DNA from: Xanthomonas arboricola pv. juglandis
Lineage (GTDB): Bacteria; Pseudomonadota; Gammaproteobacteria; Xanthomonadales; Xanthomonadaceae
Reading direction: 5' to 3'
Assembly (NCBI RefSeq): GCF_001013475.1
Contig: NZ_JZEF01000001.1
Span: 805,358-869,357, forward strand
Length of the DNA: 64,000 nt
In this document: piece after piece, positions 29,338 through 42,527 of the stretch
How the letters are laid out: every line of letters begins with the position of its first letter
Position numbering within the stretch: position 1 is the stretch's first letter
Notes under the pieces: model-generated
Seen by the model: only the letters and a program-made list of their open reading frames with translations
Told to the model about the DNA's origin: nothing
Databases searched by the model: none
Made by a program: the position numbers and the translations under genes

Positions 29338-30666
29338 ATGGCGGAAACCGTAGCTGTCAGCGATAACGAAGACGTTTCTGTGATGGCAGCGAAGCTATGC
29401 AATTCGCTACGCGAGTTTGCAGAAGAATTGGGCGCCCGCCATCCTAGTGGCACCCAGTCCTTTTATGCTGGTTTCAACTACAATGGCTCCGTCATACAGC
29501 CGGTTGACTTAAAGATCAGTGCGACTGCACTTGCAGAGCGTTATGAATCTTATAACTGGGCGGCCTGTAATCACGAGCATGCGGCAGAGTGGTTTAACGA
29601 TCTAGCGGCCAAGGTTGATTTAGCAAAGACTGTTCTTCCAAATCTTTTTAGTTCTGCGCATGTTGCTGAGGGAATTCAGGCTCTACTGACAACTATAAAA
29701 ATTCATGTTGATTCTCTGGTCGAATTATCGGTCGTAGATGAGATGCTGAAACTACCCCAAAAAATCCAGCGAGATGCATCGCGTGCAGCGGATCGTCTGT
29801 CAAATGCTTCTGGTAAAATTGAGGGTATTGAGGCGGTTTTGGCTAAAATTGCATCCGCTAAAGAGCTTGCTGAAAATCTCGGGACTACTCAAGAAGATCT
29901 GGAAGCTGCTCTGAAAGAGGTGGAATCTGCTAAGACTAGCTCGCTCCGGCATGAGCAGGCGGCTAAGGCTGCTGCGGAACATGCAGATGCAGCATCGGTC
30001 GAGTTGAAGGAGCATCTTGCAGAGGCTGAGAAAACGATGGCACGTGTCGCAGCAGCTTACCGTGCGTCGACTTCTGAAGGGCTTGCGAAAGCTTTTTCAA
30101 GAAAAGCTGAAAATCTAAATAAGTCGATATATCTGTGGATTTTTGCATTATTGGTTGGGCTTGTTGGTGCTATATGCATTGGTGCGACAAGGTTCCCATC
30201 GATATTGGCCGCTTCGGTTAATCAATCGGGTCAGTCTATAAATATAAGTGCGGTGTTAGTGCAGGTTATTTTAGCGGCCTTGTCGCTAGGGGCGCCAGTT
30301 TGGCTAGCTTGGGTGGCAACCACTCAGATCGGACAGCGTTTCAGGTTGGCTGAAGATTACGCTTACAAAGCTGCTCTTGCCGCAGCGTATGAAGGCTATC
30401 GTAGCGAAGCTGCCCGATTGGATCCTTTAATGGAAGGGCAGCTTTTTTCCATAGCTTTGACTAGACTCGATGAGCTTCCTTTGCGTTTAGTTGACAATCA
30501 TGTTGCTGGTAGTCCTCTTCATGAGCTTATAAAGTCTGTTGAATTTTCTGCAGCAATGGACGCTGTGCCTGGTCTGCGCAGACGGCTTGATGCCATTTTC
30601 CGGCGCGAGGCTAAGACCTCAGGGGGGACGTCTGTCGATTCTGCGGCGTCTTCTCTCCCTGAGTAG
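29338..30666 (+). CDS. Coiled-coil membrane protein of unknown function (AT-rich, probably acquired)
   Basis: 442 residues from ATG 29338, with GGGAG about 8 nt upstream. Residues about 135-255 are Ala/Glu/Lys-rich heptads predicted as coiled coil (EDLEAALKEVESAKTS; AAKAAAEHADAASVELKEHL). Two hydrophobic segments follow at about 263-285 (IYLWIFALLVGLVGAICIG) and 305-330 (VLVQVILAALSLGAPVWLAW). The C-terminal 110 residues are soluble. No signal peptide, no family recognised. Codon use is visibly AT-richer than all neighbours. It sits where the toxin/immunity end of the fhaB locus would be expected, but no immunity-type similarity is evident. It ends at a strong bidirectional terminator. Confidence 0.8.
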   Translation: MAETVAVSDNEDVSVMAAKLCNSLREFAEELGARHPSGTQSFYAGFNYNGSVIQPVDLKISATALAERYESYNWAACNHEHAAEWFNDLAAKVDLAKTVLPNLFSSAHVAEGIQALLTTIKIHVDSLVELSVVDEMLKLPQKIQRDASRAADRLSNASGKIEGIEAVLAKIASAKELAENLGTTQEDLEAALKEVESAKTSSLRHEQAAKAAAEHADAASVELKEHLAEAEKTMARVAAAYRASTSEGLAKAFSRKAENLNKSIYLWIFALLVGLVGAICIGATRFPSILAASVNQSGQSINISAVLVQVILAALSLGAPVWLAWVATTQIGQRFRLAEDYAYKAALAAAYEGYRSEAARLDPLMEGQLFSIALTRLDELPLRLVDNHVAGSPLHELIKSVEFSAAMDAVPGLRRRLDAIFRREAKTSGGTSVDSAASSLPE

Positions 30667-30708
30667 TAGCTGTGTTGAGAATTCGTGATTGATTAAATTC
30701 CTCTATAT

Positions 30709-30737
30709 AAAAAAACCGGCGTTGAGCCGGTTTTTTT
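30709..30737. terminator. Bidirectional rho-independent terminator
   Basis: AAAAAAACCGGC-GTTGA-GCCGGTTTTTTT: a GC stem with an A-run on one side and T-run on the other, so it works on both strands. It lies between the convergent gene at 29338-30666 and htpG. Confidence 0.92.
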
Positions 30738-30764
30738 ATATTTCTTCCTTTGGATTAAAAAGTC

Positions 30765-34033
<3,269 letters not shown>

Positions 34034-34080
34034 TTCTCTAGCAGTCACATCACCACATGCTTTTCAAAGGGAGGAGTTTC

Positions 34081-34578
34081 ATGAAACACACAATGCGCGC
34101 GCTGGTGCTCGCTTCGATCGCTGCTCTGGCCGTCACCGCCTGCAAGAAGGAAGAGCCGGCACCGACCGCCGCCGCCGCCCCGGCTGCGCTGACTGCGCCG
34201 GCCAAGGACGACAACGCCGGCTGGAAGAAGTACCTGCAGGAAGTGGTCGGCCAGAACCTGGGCACCACCACCAACAGCCCGTTCCTGTATTACTTGCCGC
34301 CGGAGTCCGATGCCGAGTTCGCCGGCAGCTACGAGCGTCAGCTGGAAAGCGTCAAGACCGCACTCGCGCGTGGTGTGCAGCCGGGCAACATGCTGGCCTT
34401 CGGTTCGTCCGCCTCGACCAAGATGGCCGACCTGATCGACGCCGCGTTCAAGGACGTGCCGGCCGATTCGATGAAGGGTGTGCGCGTGCTGTTCATCGGC
34501 AATGCGGCCGAGAATGCGCGGGTGCAGGGCATCGTCCAGCCCAAGGGCGTGGAATACACCTTCGTTGAAGCCAAGTAA
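34081..34578 (+). CDS. Small putative lipoprotein, conserved in xanthomonads
   Basis: 165 residues from ATG 34081, preceded by a strong GGGAGGA site. A lipoprotein signal ends in the lipobox VTAC (Cys21), followed by a charged KKEE and an Ala/Pro linker. The rest (SPFLYYLPPESDAEFAGSYE; GVRVLFIGNAAENARVQGIV) is soluble and periplasmic, with alternating strands and helices. No enzyme motif is recognised. The lipobox has no Asp at +2 so outer-membrane sorting is expected. 48 bp after coaD, possibly co-transcribed. Between this gene and the ferredoxin (34579-34809) only G/C-rich hairpins are seen. Confidence 0.85.
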   Translation: MKHTMRALVLASIAALAVTACKKEEPAPTAAAAPAALTAPAKDDNAGWKKYLQEVVGQNLGTTTNSPFLYYLPPESDAEFAGSYERQLESVKTALARGVQPGNMLAFGSSASTKMADLIDAAFKDVPADSMKGVRVLFIGNAAENARVQGIVQPKGVEYTFVEAK

Positions 34579-34809
34579 TGCCGTACCAGGCCGGAGGCGC
34601 GGGAGGGCGCGTCCGGCCGCCGTGCGGGACCGCAGCATGCTGCTGATCCCGCACGCCGTCGGCGCCGGTCCGCTCGGACCGGTTGCCGGCCACACGCATG
34701 GCGTTGTCCGTGCATCGCGCTACGCCCCGTGCGTCCGCTTCCGGCAGTACGTTGCGTTCCAGCGCCCGGCGTTGCATCGCGCTGCGCCGCATCGCATGGT
34801 GGTGCCGAT

Positions 34810-35094
34810 ATGTCGCTGAAGATTAACGAGCTCTGCGTCAACTGCGATGTCTGCGAGCCGGCGTGCCCGAACCAGGCCATCTCGATGGGCGAAACCATCT
34901 ACGTGATCGATCCGGCACGTTGCACCGAGTGCGTGGGCCATTTCGACGAAGCGCAATGCGTGGTGGTGTGCCCGGTCGAATGCATCGACCCGGATCCGGC
35001 GATACCGGAAACCCACGATCAACTGCTCGCCAAGCTCATGCAGCTGCAGCGCGACCACCCCGAACTGTACGAACAGGAGCCTCCCGCCCCGTGA
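34810..35094 (+). CDS. YfhL-family 2[4Fe-4S] ferredoxin
   Basis: 94 residues from ATG 34810 (MSLKINELCVNCDVCEPACP). Two cluster-binding motifs are visible: CVNCDVCEPACPNQAI and CTECVGHFDEAQCVVVCPVE; the longer spacing between Cys in the second is typical of the YfhL/alvin-type ferredoxins. Low-potential electron carrier in the cytoplasm. Its TGA overlaps the GTG of ggt. Confidence 0.95.
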   Translation: MSLKINELCVNCDVCEPACPNQAISMGETIYVIDPARCTECVGHFDEAQCVVVCPVECIDPDPAIPETHDQLLAKLMQLQRDHPELYEQEPPAP

Positions 35095-36869
35095 GCATCT
35101 TTTCCCGACGTTTCTCTTCGCGCGGCCTGTTGCTGCTGGCCCTGGTGCTGGCACCGCCGGCCTGGGCTGCCGATGGCGCCAAGCCTGCAGCAGCCACGAG
35201 CTCGCCGGTGGCGGGGCACCCGCCCGGTGCGGCGATTGCCAGCGGTCACGCGCTGGCCACCGACGCTGGCCTGCAGATCCTGCGCGAGGGCGGCAATGCG
35301 TTCGATGCGGCGATTGCGGTGTCGTCCACGCTGGCGGTAGTCGAGCCGATCAGCTCGGGGCTGGGCGGCGGCGGCTTCTTCCTGCTGCACGATGCCAAGA
35401 CCGGCAAGGATGTGATGCTGGACGCGCGCGAGACTGCGCCCGAGTCGGCCAGTGAGGCGCAGTTCCTCGACAAGCAGGGCGCGCTGGACCGCGACCGCTC
35501 GGTCAACGGCCCCTGGTCGGCCGGTATTCCCGGGCTGCCTGCAGCGCTGGTGGAACTGGCCACCAAGCACGGCAGGCTGCCGTTGAAGCAGTCGCTGGCG
35601 CCGTCGATCCGCATCGCCAGCGAAGGCTTCCCGGTGTACGCGCGCATGGCCAAGGGCTATGCCTCGCGGCGCGAGGTGATGGAGCGTTACCCCGGCACGC
35701 GTGAGGTGTATCTGCGCGGCGGCAAGCCGATTGCCGAAGGCGACATCTTCAAGCAGCCCGAGCTGGCGCATACCCTGCAGCTGCTCGGCGACAAGGGCTT
35801 CGATGGCTTCTACAAGGGCGAAACCGCCAGGAAACTGCTGGCCGGCGTCAAGCAGGCCGGCGGGCAGTGGAAGGCCGCCGAGCTGTCCGGGTACCGGGTC
35901 AAGCAGCGCACGCCGATCCAGTTCGATTACCGCGGCTGGAAGATCACCACCGCACCGCCGCCGTCCTCCGGCGGGATCGCACTCGCCGCCATGCTGCAGA
36001 TCCTGGAAGGCTGGGAACTGGACACGCTCGACGATGCGCACCGTACCCATCTGGTGGTGGAAGCGATGCGCCGCGCCTACCGCGACCGTACCTTCTTCCT
36101 GGGCGACCCGGACTTTGTCGCCGTGCCGCAGCGCGTGCTGACCAGCAAGGATTACGCACAAGGCCTGCGCGCCACGATCAACCCGGACAAGGCCACCCCC
36201 AGCGACCTGCTGTCGGGCAATCCGACCCCGCTGGAGGACGACGAGACCACGCACTTTTCCATCATCGACGGCGAGGGCAACCGCGTCGGCGCCACCCAGA
36301 CCGTCAACCTGCTGTACGGCTCGGGCCTGATCCCCAAGGGCACCGGCGTGCTACTCAACGACGAGATGGACGACTTCGCGCTCAAGCCGGGCACGCCCAA
36401 TGCCTTCGGCGTGATGGGCTACGCGGCCAACGCCCCCAAGCCGGGCAAGCGCATGCTCAGCTCGATGACGCCGACCTTCATGGAATCGGCCGACAAGGTC
36501 GCGGTGATCGGCACGCCGGGTGGCAGCCGCATCATCACCATGGTGCTGCTCGGCATCCTGGGCTACGACGCCGGCCTGGACGCGCAGCAGGTCAGCGCCT
36601 TGCCGCGCTATCACCACCAGTGGCTGCCGGACGTGATCGAGGCCGAGAGCAACGCGTTCTCGCCGCAGACCGCCAAGGCGCTGCAGGCGATGGGCCACGC
36701 GCTCAAGCTGCCGGGCGATACCGCCGAGGGCGGTCGCGGTTCCAGCCACGTCTGGGGCAACCTGCAGACGGTGGAATGGGACAAGCGCAGCAACGTGCTC
36801 ACCGGCGGGAGCGACCCGCGCAACCCGGTGGGCAAGGCGCAGGTGCAGCTGGATGCGGCGGCGCGCTGA
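35091..36869 (+). CDS. ggt: Gamma-glutamyltransferase / glutathione hydrolase
   Basis: 592 residues from GTG 35091, overlapping the ferredoxin stop by 4 bp. A signal peptide (RGLLLLALVLAPPAWA) directs it to the periplasm. The autoprocessing nucleophile is the second Thr of ETTHFS (about Thr387), dividing large and small subunits. Substrate-binding motifs LDARETAP and YGSGLIPKGTG, and the GTPGGSRI loop, are conserved. Hydrolyses or transfers the gamma-glutamyl group of glutathione. No functional link with the ferredoxin is known. Confidence 0.97.
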   Translation: MSIFSRRFSSRGLLLLALVLAPPAWAADGAKPAAATSSPVAGHPPGAAIASGHALATDAGLQILREGGNAFDAAIAVSSTLAVVEPISSGLGGGGFFLLHDAKTGKDVMLDARETAPESASEAQFLDKQGALDRDRSVNGPWSAGIPGLPAALVELATKHGRLPLKQSLAPSIRIASEGFPVYARMAKGYASRREVMERYPGTREVYLRGGKPIAEGDIFKQPELAHTLQLLGDKGFDGFYKGETARKLLAGVKQAGGQWKAAELSGYRVKQRTPIQFDYRGWKITTAPPPSSGGIALAAMLQILEGWELDTLDDAHRTHLVVEAMRRAYRDRTFFLGDPDFVAVPQRVLTSKDYAQGLRATINPDKATPSDLLSGNPTPLEDDETTHFSIIDGEGNRVGATQTVNLLYGSGLIPKGTGVLLNDEMDDFALKPGTPNAFGVMGYAANAPKPGKRMLSSMTPTFMESADKVAVIGTPGGSRIITMVLLGILGYDAGLDAQQVSALPRYHHQWLPDVIEAESNAFSPQTAKALQAMGHALKLPGDTAEGGRGSSHVWGNLQTVEWDKRSNVLTGGSDPRNPVGKAQVQLDAAAR

Positions 36870-37117
36870 TCGCTGATCGCTGATTGATCGAGATGTGCCT
36901 GTCCTCGTAGGCGAGGGCAGGCATGGCCGGAAGGCAGCGGGTGTTGCCTGTCGCATCTGCCGCGCCGTGTCATGGCATGGCCTGCGCGATGACGCGGTGG
37001 GCCGCAGGTGCTCGCCACCATCGATGCAGGCACGCGGCCGCAGCGATGCATTTCCACGCGGTTGCCTATGCCCGGATTGGACTTGTCGCCCTGCGCCAAT
37101 GCAGCGACCATCGCGGC

Positions 37118-38875
37118 ATGAACATTTTCCAGACTCTGCTCACCGGCATGGTGATCGCATCGCCCATCGCCGCCTGCGCGGCCGACACCACCGGCGACCA
37201 GGCCGCAGCGGCAACGGGCGCTGCCATCCACGTCAATCAGCTCGGCTATCTGCCCGGCTCTGCCAAGCTTGCGGTGCTCGGATTGCCGCAAGGCGCGGCG
37301 CCCACTGCGGACCGTTTCACGGTCGAGGATGCGCAGGGCCGCCAAGTGCTGGAGGGCAAGCTGCAGGCCGCCGCGCTGTGGGCGCCGGCCGGCCAGCAGG
37401 CGCGGGTGGCGGATTTTTCCAGCCTGCGCGCGCCGGGTACCTACCGGTTGAAGATCGACGGGCAGCCGGCGTCCGATCCGTTCCCGATCGCGGCCAGCGC
37501 GTATCGGCCCGTACTCGAAGCATCGCTCAAGGCGTTCTATTTCAATCGCGCCAGCACCGCGTTGCCGGCGCAGTTCGCCGGGCCGTATGCGCGTGCAGCC
37601 GGGCATCCGGATACGCAGGTGCGTATCCACCCTTCGGCGGCATCGGCCACGCGCCCGGCCGACAGCGTGATCAGTGCGCCCAAGGGCTGGTACGACGCCG
37701 GCGACTACAACAAGTACATCGTCAATTCCGGCATCAGCACCTATACCTTGCTGGCCGCCTACGAGCAGTACCCGGCACTGTTCAAGGCGCAGGCCTTGAC
37801 CATCCCCGACGATGCGCCCGGCGTGCCCGGCATCCTGCAGGAGACCTGGTGGAATCTGGAATGGATGCTGGCCATGCAGGACCCGGCCGATGGTGGCGTG
37901 TACCACAAGCTCACCGACAAGCAGTTCGATGGACTGGTGATGCCCGCGCAGGCCACGCAACAACGCTATGTGGTGATGAAGGCCACCGCCGCCACGCTGG
38001 ATTTCGCCGCAGTGATGGCGGCAGCCAGCCGCGTCTATGCGCCGTTCGACAAGCAGTATCCGGGCGCATCGGCGCGCATGTTGAACGCCGCGCGCAGTGC
38101 CTGGGCGTGGGCGCAGCAACACCCGGATGTGATCTATCGCCAGCCCGACGACGTACGCACCGGCGGCTATGACGATGCGCAGGTGAACGACGAATTCGCC
38201 TGGGCCGCGGCCGAACTGTATGTGAGCACGCGCGAGGATGGCTTCTACGACGCAATGATTGCGCGCAACGTACCGGCCAGCGTGCCGGGCTGGAGCAACG
38301 TCGGCGGCCTGGCCTGGATGTCGCTGGCCGAACATCGCGACACGCTCACCCCGCATGCCGATCGCGCACGCATCGCGGGTGAGATCACCAGTCTGGCGCA
38401 GCGTCTTGCCGATGAGTGGCAGGCCTCGCCCTGGCGTCTGGCGATGACCGACACCGACTTCGTGTGGGGCAGCAATGCGGTGGTGCTCAACCGCGCGATG
38501 ATGTTGATGCAGGGCTATCGGCTGACCCGGCAGCGGCCGTATCTGGATGCCGCGCAGTCGCAGCTGGATTACATCCTGGGGCGCAATCCGTTGGGCCTGT
38601 CGTTCGTCACCGGCGTCGGGCTGCGCAGCCCGATGCATATCCACCATCGCCCTTCCGAGGCCGACGGCATCGACGCACCTGTGCCGGGCTGGCTGGCCGG
38701 TGGTCCGCAACCGGGCCAGCAGGACGCCAATGACTGCAAGGTGGCGTATCCCTCCAGGCTGCCGGCACTGTCGTATCTGGACAACACCTGCAGCTACGCC
38801 AGCAACGAGGTGGCGATCAACTGGAACGCGCCGCTGGTGTATGTGAGTGCGGCGATCCAGGCATCGACGCGGTAG
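37118..38875 (+). CDS. GH9 endoglucanase (cellulase)
   Basis: 585 residues from ATG 37118. A signal peptide with ASPIAAC (Cys20) could be a lipobox, so it may be a lipoprotein rather than fully secreted. An N-terminal Ig-like CelD_N domain (about 35-120, IHVNQLGYLPGSAKLAVL) precedes an (alpha/alpha)6 catalytic domain with the nucleophile-base motif WYDAGDYNKY (about 191-200) and the general acid Glu in YASNEVAINWNAPLVY (about 563). Family 9 enzymes cut beta-1,4-glucan; in Xanthomonas such enzymes attack plant cell walls. Single gene; 248 bp upstream contain no other gene. Confidence 0.94.
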   Translation: MNIFQTLLTGMVIASPIAACAADTTGDQAAAATGAAIHVNQLGYLPGSAKLAVLGLPQGAAPTADRFTVEDAQGRQVLEGKLQAAALWAPAGQQARVADFSSLRAPGTYRLKIDGQPASDPFPIAASAYRPVLEASLKAFYFNRASTALPAQFAGPYARAAGHPDTQVRIHPSAASATRPADSVISAPKGWYDAGDYNKYIVNSGISTYTLLAAYEQYPALFKAQALTIPDDAPGVPGILQETWWNLEWMLAMQDPADGGVYHKLTDKQFDGLVMPAQATQQRYVVMKATAATLDFAAVMAAASRVYAPFDKQYPGASARMLNAARSAWAWAQQHPDVIYRQPDDVRTGGYDDAQVNDEFAWAAAELYVSTREDGFYDAMIARNVPASVPGWSNVGGLAWMSLAEHRDTLTPHADRARIAGEITSLAQRLADEWQASPWRLAMTDTDFVWGSNAVVLNRAMMLMQGYRLTRQRPYLDAAQSQLDYILGRNPLGLSFVTGVGLRSPMHIHHRPSEADGIDAPVPGWLAGGPQPGQQDANDCKVAYPSRLPALSYLDNTCSYASNEVAINWNAPLVYVSAAIQASTR

Positions 38876-38916
38876 GTCGGGCGTTTTTCAACGCAATGCC
38901 CGATGCCGCCGCCGTT

Positions 38917-38960
38917 CCTTCTCCCACCGGGAGAAGGTGGCGCGCAGCGCCGGATGAGGG
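38917..38960. repeat. Dispersed palindromic repeat in the 38876-39181 intergenic region
   Basis: CCTTCTCCC-ACC-GGGAGAAGG is a perfect 9-bp stem, followed by a smaller stem GGCGC-GCA-GCGCC and then CGGATGAGGGTGCG. The 'tctccc...gggagaagg...ggatgaggg' pattern is a familiar repeated element in xanthomonads. It may also act as a transcript end for the upstream cellulase. The other 250 bp of this interval hold no gene. Confidence 0.65.
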
Positions 38961-39181
38961 TGCGCCTCAGGGGAGCTACCAATGCCGGCAATGACAAACG
39001 CGTCGCCACGCGCCGTCAGAAGTGACTCCCCGACTGCTTCGCTCGACGGACCTTCACCCCAATCCCCACTGCGCGCCCCCGGCCCGCGTTTGCGGCGCCG
39101 GCGCTTCAAGGCACGCGCGCCAATGGCGCGCAAGCGGAGTCTTCTCGCCCCGCAGTCAGAGGGGCTTCAAGCCGCCGCAGC

Positions 39182-39814
39182 TCACTCCACCCGCGTTCCG
39201 AAGATCCGGTCGCCTGCATCGCCCAGGCCGGGCAGGATGTAGCCCTTGTCGTTGAGGCGGTCGTCGATCGCGGCGGTGTAGACCTCCACGTCCGGATGCA
39301 CGGCTTCCAGTGCCTTGAGGCCTTCCGGTGCGGCGACCAGGAAGATGCCCTTGATCCGCCGCGCGCCGGCGCGCTTGAGCATGTCGATGGTGGCGATCAG
39401 CGTGCCGCCGGTGGCCAGCATCGGGTCCAGGATCAGTGCATCGCGCTCTTCCAGGCGGCCGGTGAGGCGTTCGAAGTAGGGCACCGGCTGCAGGGTTTCT
39501 TCGTCGCGCTGCAGGCCGACCACGCTCACGCGCGCGGCCGGGATCAGCGCCAGCACGCCGGGCAGCATGCCCAACCCTGCGCGCAGGATCGGCACCAGGG
39601 TGATTTTTGCGCCGGCAATCCGCTGCACGGTCACCGGGCCGGCCCAGCCGGGTTGCACGTGCGATTCGGTGTCCAGATTGGCGGTGGCCTCGTAGGCCAG
39701 CAGTGTGCCCAGCTCGGTGACCAGTTCGCGGAAGCCCTTGGTGCTCAAGGCGGCATCGCGCAGCAGACCGATCTTGTGCTGGACGAGGGGGTGACGCACT
39801 TCGACGATTTTCAT
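39182..39814 (-). CDS. upp: Uracil phosphoribosyltransferase
   Basis: 210 residues from ATG 39814 ([20 protein letters not shown]); the frame extends to 39937 but the family starts here. The PRPP-binding motif is [15 protein letters not shown], and the uracil-binding C-terminus is DAGDRIFGT. Converts uracil + PRPP to UMP in pyrimidine salvage. Single gene, divergent from the TonB-dependent receptor. Confidence 0.97.
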   Translation of the reverse strand: MKIVEVRHPLVQHKIGLLRDAALSTKGFRELVTELGTLLAYEATANLDTESHVQPGWAGPVTVQRIAGAKITLVPILRAGLGMLPGVLALIPAARVSVVGLQRDEETLQPVPYFERLTGRLEERDALILDPMLATGGTLIATIDMLKRAGARRIKGIFLVAAPEGLKALEAVHPDVEVYTAAIDDRLNDKGYILPGLGDAGDRIFGTRVE

Positions 39815-39965
39815 GGGCAGCGACAGGCGGGAGAGACCCACAGTGTGCCGCAGCCAGCGGCAGCGTCGCCACACATTGCGCGTGATCGCGCTTGCATATG
39901 TCATGTCAGTGAAACGTCGTAGACATAGTGTGCCCACCCATTCTTAACCGATTGGGGAAGCACCC

Positions 39966-42527
39966 GTGTTGAACAAGACTCCGCTGTGCCTGGCGATCAC
40001 GCTGACGTTGGCGGTGGCCGCGCGGAGCCCGTTTGCGCAGGCGGCCGAGGGTGCGGCAGCTGCAACCGGTGCGTCCGGCGCGGCGGCGATCGATCTGGAG
40101 CGCCTGGAAGTGCGCCCGCAGGTGGAATCGCAGGTGCGCGCAGTCGATCTCAAGCGTGGCTCCGATGCGATCCAGGATGCTGTGGCCTCCGATGCGATGG
40201 GCCGCTACCCCGACAAGAATGTTGCAGAATCCTTGCAGCGCCTGCCCGGCGTCAGCGTCACCCGCGATCAGGGCGAAGGCCGCTTCGTGGTGATCCGCGG
40301 CCTGGATTCGGCGCTCAACAGCGTCACCATCGACGGCATGACCATGGGCACGCCGGAAGACGGCACGCGCTCGGCACCGCTGGACGTGATTCCGTCCGAC
40401 TCCACCGAACGCCTGAAGGTGGTCAAGTCGCCGACGCCGGACATGCCGGGCGATTCCATCGGCGGTGCGATCCAGGTCGAGTCCACCTCCGCGTTCGATC
40501 GCGATGGCCGCACGCTGCGCGGCTCGGTCGAAGGCAGCCACCAGTCGCTGTCGGGCAAGACCAGCCCCAAGGGCGCGTTCAACTACAGCGATATCTTCGA
40601 CGGCACGTTCGGCGTCGCAGTGGGTGTGAACTACCAGGACCGCGAATTCGAATCCGACAATACCGAAGTGGCCTACGACAGCTTCGACGGCGGTGCGGCC
40701 GACGATCTGTTCGCCGGCGAGGTGCAGCGCCGCAAGTACTTCATCGAGCGCACCCGCATGGGTGCCAACCTCAATCTGGACTGGCGCCCCGACGCGGACA
40801 ACCGCTATTACCTGCGCACGCTGTACAGCCGCTTCGACGATGCCGAAACGCGCCAGCGCACCATCTTCGGCCTGGCCGATGGGCAGGTCAGCGCCAATGG
40901 CGATGGCACCTACGAGGTGGCCGATCTGCCGGCCGATTCCATCTCCAAGCGCGTGCGCTATCGCACCAAGAAGGAAGACACCATGGCCTTGAGCGTGGGC
41001 GGTGAAAACCGTCTGAGCGCCGCCACGGTGGACTACAAGCTGGGTTACACCAAGACCACAGAGCGCGTGAACGACGAGATGGAAGCGCGCTTCAACTACG
41101 ACGGCGACGATCTGTCGGCCACGGTCGACCAGAACAGCGGCATTCCGCGCCTGGGCTTTTCCGACAACGGCTGGCAGAGCAACGACGATTTCGTATTCGA
41201 CCGCTTCGTGCTTGCGCCCAAGCGGGTGGACGACAGCGAGCGCAGCGCGCAGATCAACGTGCGCTTCGACGGCGAGCATTCCAGCCTGAAGATGGGTGTG
41301 CTCGGCCGCTGGCGCGAGCGCGATGTCAATGTGGACGAAAGCGAGCTGCGTCGCGGGCCGGCGATCGATCTGAGCGACTGGACCACCGCCGCGCCGGAAC
41401 ACCGTGGCGGCACCCTGGGCGAAAGCATCGGCTCGGACGGCATGCGCCGTTACTGGAACACCTCCGGCAATCTGTACAGTGCGCGCCCGCAGGATGTCGG
41501 CGGCAATCTGCAGACCTCGCTGCAGGACGACTACAAGGCCACCGAAGACGTGTTCGCCACCTATGTGATGGGCACCTGGGACATCGGCGCACTGCGCGCG
41601 ATTGCCGGTGTGCGCGTGGAAAACACCCAGTTCGACGCCATCGGCAATCAGGTCGACGTGGCCGAGAACGGCCGCACCGCCACGGTCACGCCGCGCGAAG
41701 CCTCCAGCAGCTACACCAATGTGCTGCCTGGCCTGCATCTGCGCTACGACACCGGCAACGACTGGGTGTTGCGGTTTGCCGCCAACAAGACCTTGTCGCG
41801 GCCTGCGTTCGGCGATGTCTCCCCGCGCGTGAGCATCAATCGTGGCGACAACGAGGTGAACGTCGGCAACCCCGATCTCGATCCGTATCGCTCCAGCAAC
41901 CTGGACCTGTCGTTCGAAAAGTACATCGGCAGCACCGGCCTGATCTCGCTGGGCGTGTTCAACAAGTCGATCGACGACTACATCGTGCAGACCATCAGCA
42001 CCAACGATGCCGAGTTCCCCGACCTGCAGGTCACGCGCTCGATCAACGGCGACACCGCCAAGGTGCGCGGCGCCGAATTCAACTGGCAGCAGGCGCTGGA
42101 CTTCCTGCCCGAAGGCTGGAACGGCCTGCTGGTCGGCGCCAGCGCCACCGTGCTGGACAGTGACTTCGATCCCGGCCTGAGCGATCGCGCCGGCGAGGAC
42201 TTCACCTTGCCGCGCTCGTCCAAGCGCATCTACAGCGGCCACCTGGGCTACGAAAAATACGGCTTCAGTGCGCGGGTTGCGGCGGTGTACCGCAGCGAGT
42301 ACCTGGACACCATCGGCGAAAGCCGCGCGTACGATATCTATGTCGCCCCGCATACCCAGCTGGATTTCAGCATGAACTACCAATTCAACAGCCACGTCAG
42401 CCTGTATCTGGAAGCGCAGAACCTGCTGGACGAACCGCTGGAGCTGTACCAGGGCGTGCCCTCGCGCACGCTGCAGAACGAAGAATACGGCCGCACCTAT
42501 GCGCTCGGCCTGAAGGTGGCACTGTGA
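39966..42527 (+). CDS. TonB-dependent outer-membrane receptor
   Basis: 853 residues from GTG 39966... (first codon TTG/GTG region: CCCGTGTTGAAC). Signal peptide ends FAQAA (about 27). The plug domain shows VAESLQRLPGVSVTRDQGEG and FVVIRGLDSALNSVTIDGM, and a barrel of about 650 residues follows with RGAEFNWQQALDFLP. It ends in YALGLKVAL, with Leu rather than the usual terminal Phe. It imports an unknown ligand using TonB energy. Its stop overlaps the GTG of a phytase-like lipoprotein, and a phosphatase follows, so the likely ligand is phytate or another phosphorylated compound (inference). Confidence 0.94.
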   Translation: MLNKTPLCLAITLTLAVAARSPFAQAAEGAAAATGASGAAAIDLERLEVRPQVESQVRAVDLKRGSDAIQDAVASDAMGRYPDKNVAESLQRLPGVSVTRDQGEGRFVVIRGLDSALNSVTIDGMTMGTPEDGTRSAPLDVIPSDSTERLKVVKSPTPDMPGDSIGGAIQVESTSAFDRDGRTLRGSVEGSHQSLSGKTSPKGAFNYSDIFDGTFGVAVGVNYQDREFESDNTEVAYDSFDGGAADDLFAGEVQRRKYFIERTRMGANLNLDWRPDADNRYYLRTLYSRFDDAETRQRTIFGLADGQVSANGDGTYEVADLPADSISKRVRYRTKKEDTMALSVGGENRLSAATVDYKLGYTKTTERVNDEMEARFNYDGDDLSATVDQNSGIPRLGFSDNGWQSNDDFVFDRFVLAPKRVDDSERSAQINVRFDGEHSSLKMGVLGRWRERDVNVDESELRRGPAIDLSDWTTAAPEHRGGTLGESIGSDGMRRYWNTSGNLYSARPQDVGGNLQTSLQDDYKATEDVFATYVMGTWDIGALRAIAGVRVENTQFDAIGNQVDVAENGRTATVTPREASSSYTNVLPGLHLRYDTGNDWVLRFAANKTLSRPAFGDVSPRVSINRGDNEVNVGNPDLDPYRSSNLDLSFEKYIGSTGLISLGVFNKSIDDYIVQTISTNDAEFPDLQVTRSINGDTAKVRGAEFNWQQALDFLPEGWNGLLVGASATVLDSDFDPGLSDRAGEDFTLPRSSKRIYSGHLGYEKYGFSARVAAVYRSEYLDTIGESRAYDIYVAPHTQLDFSMNYQFNSHVSLYLEAQNLLDEPLELYQGVPSRTLQNEEYGRTYALGLKVAL

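Noticed and set aside
36611..38710. Minus-strand ORF of 699 codons over ggt and the cellulase
   Set aside because: Overlaps two strong family matches on the other strand and has no recognisable motif.
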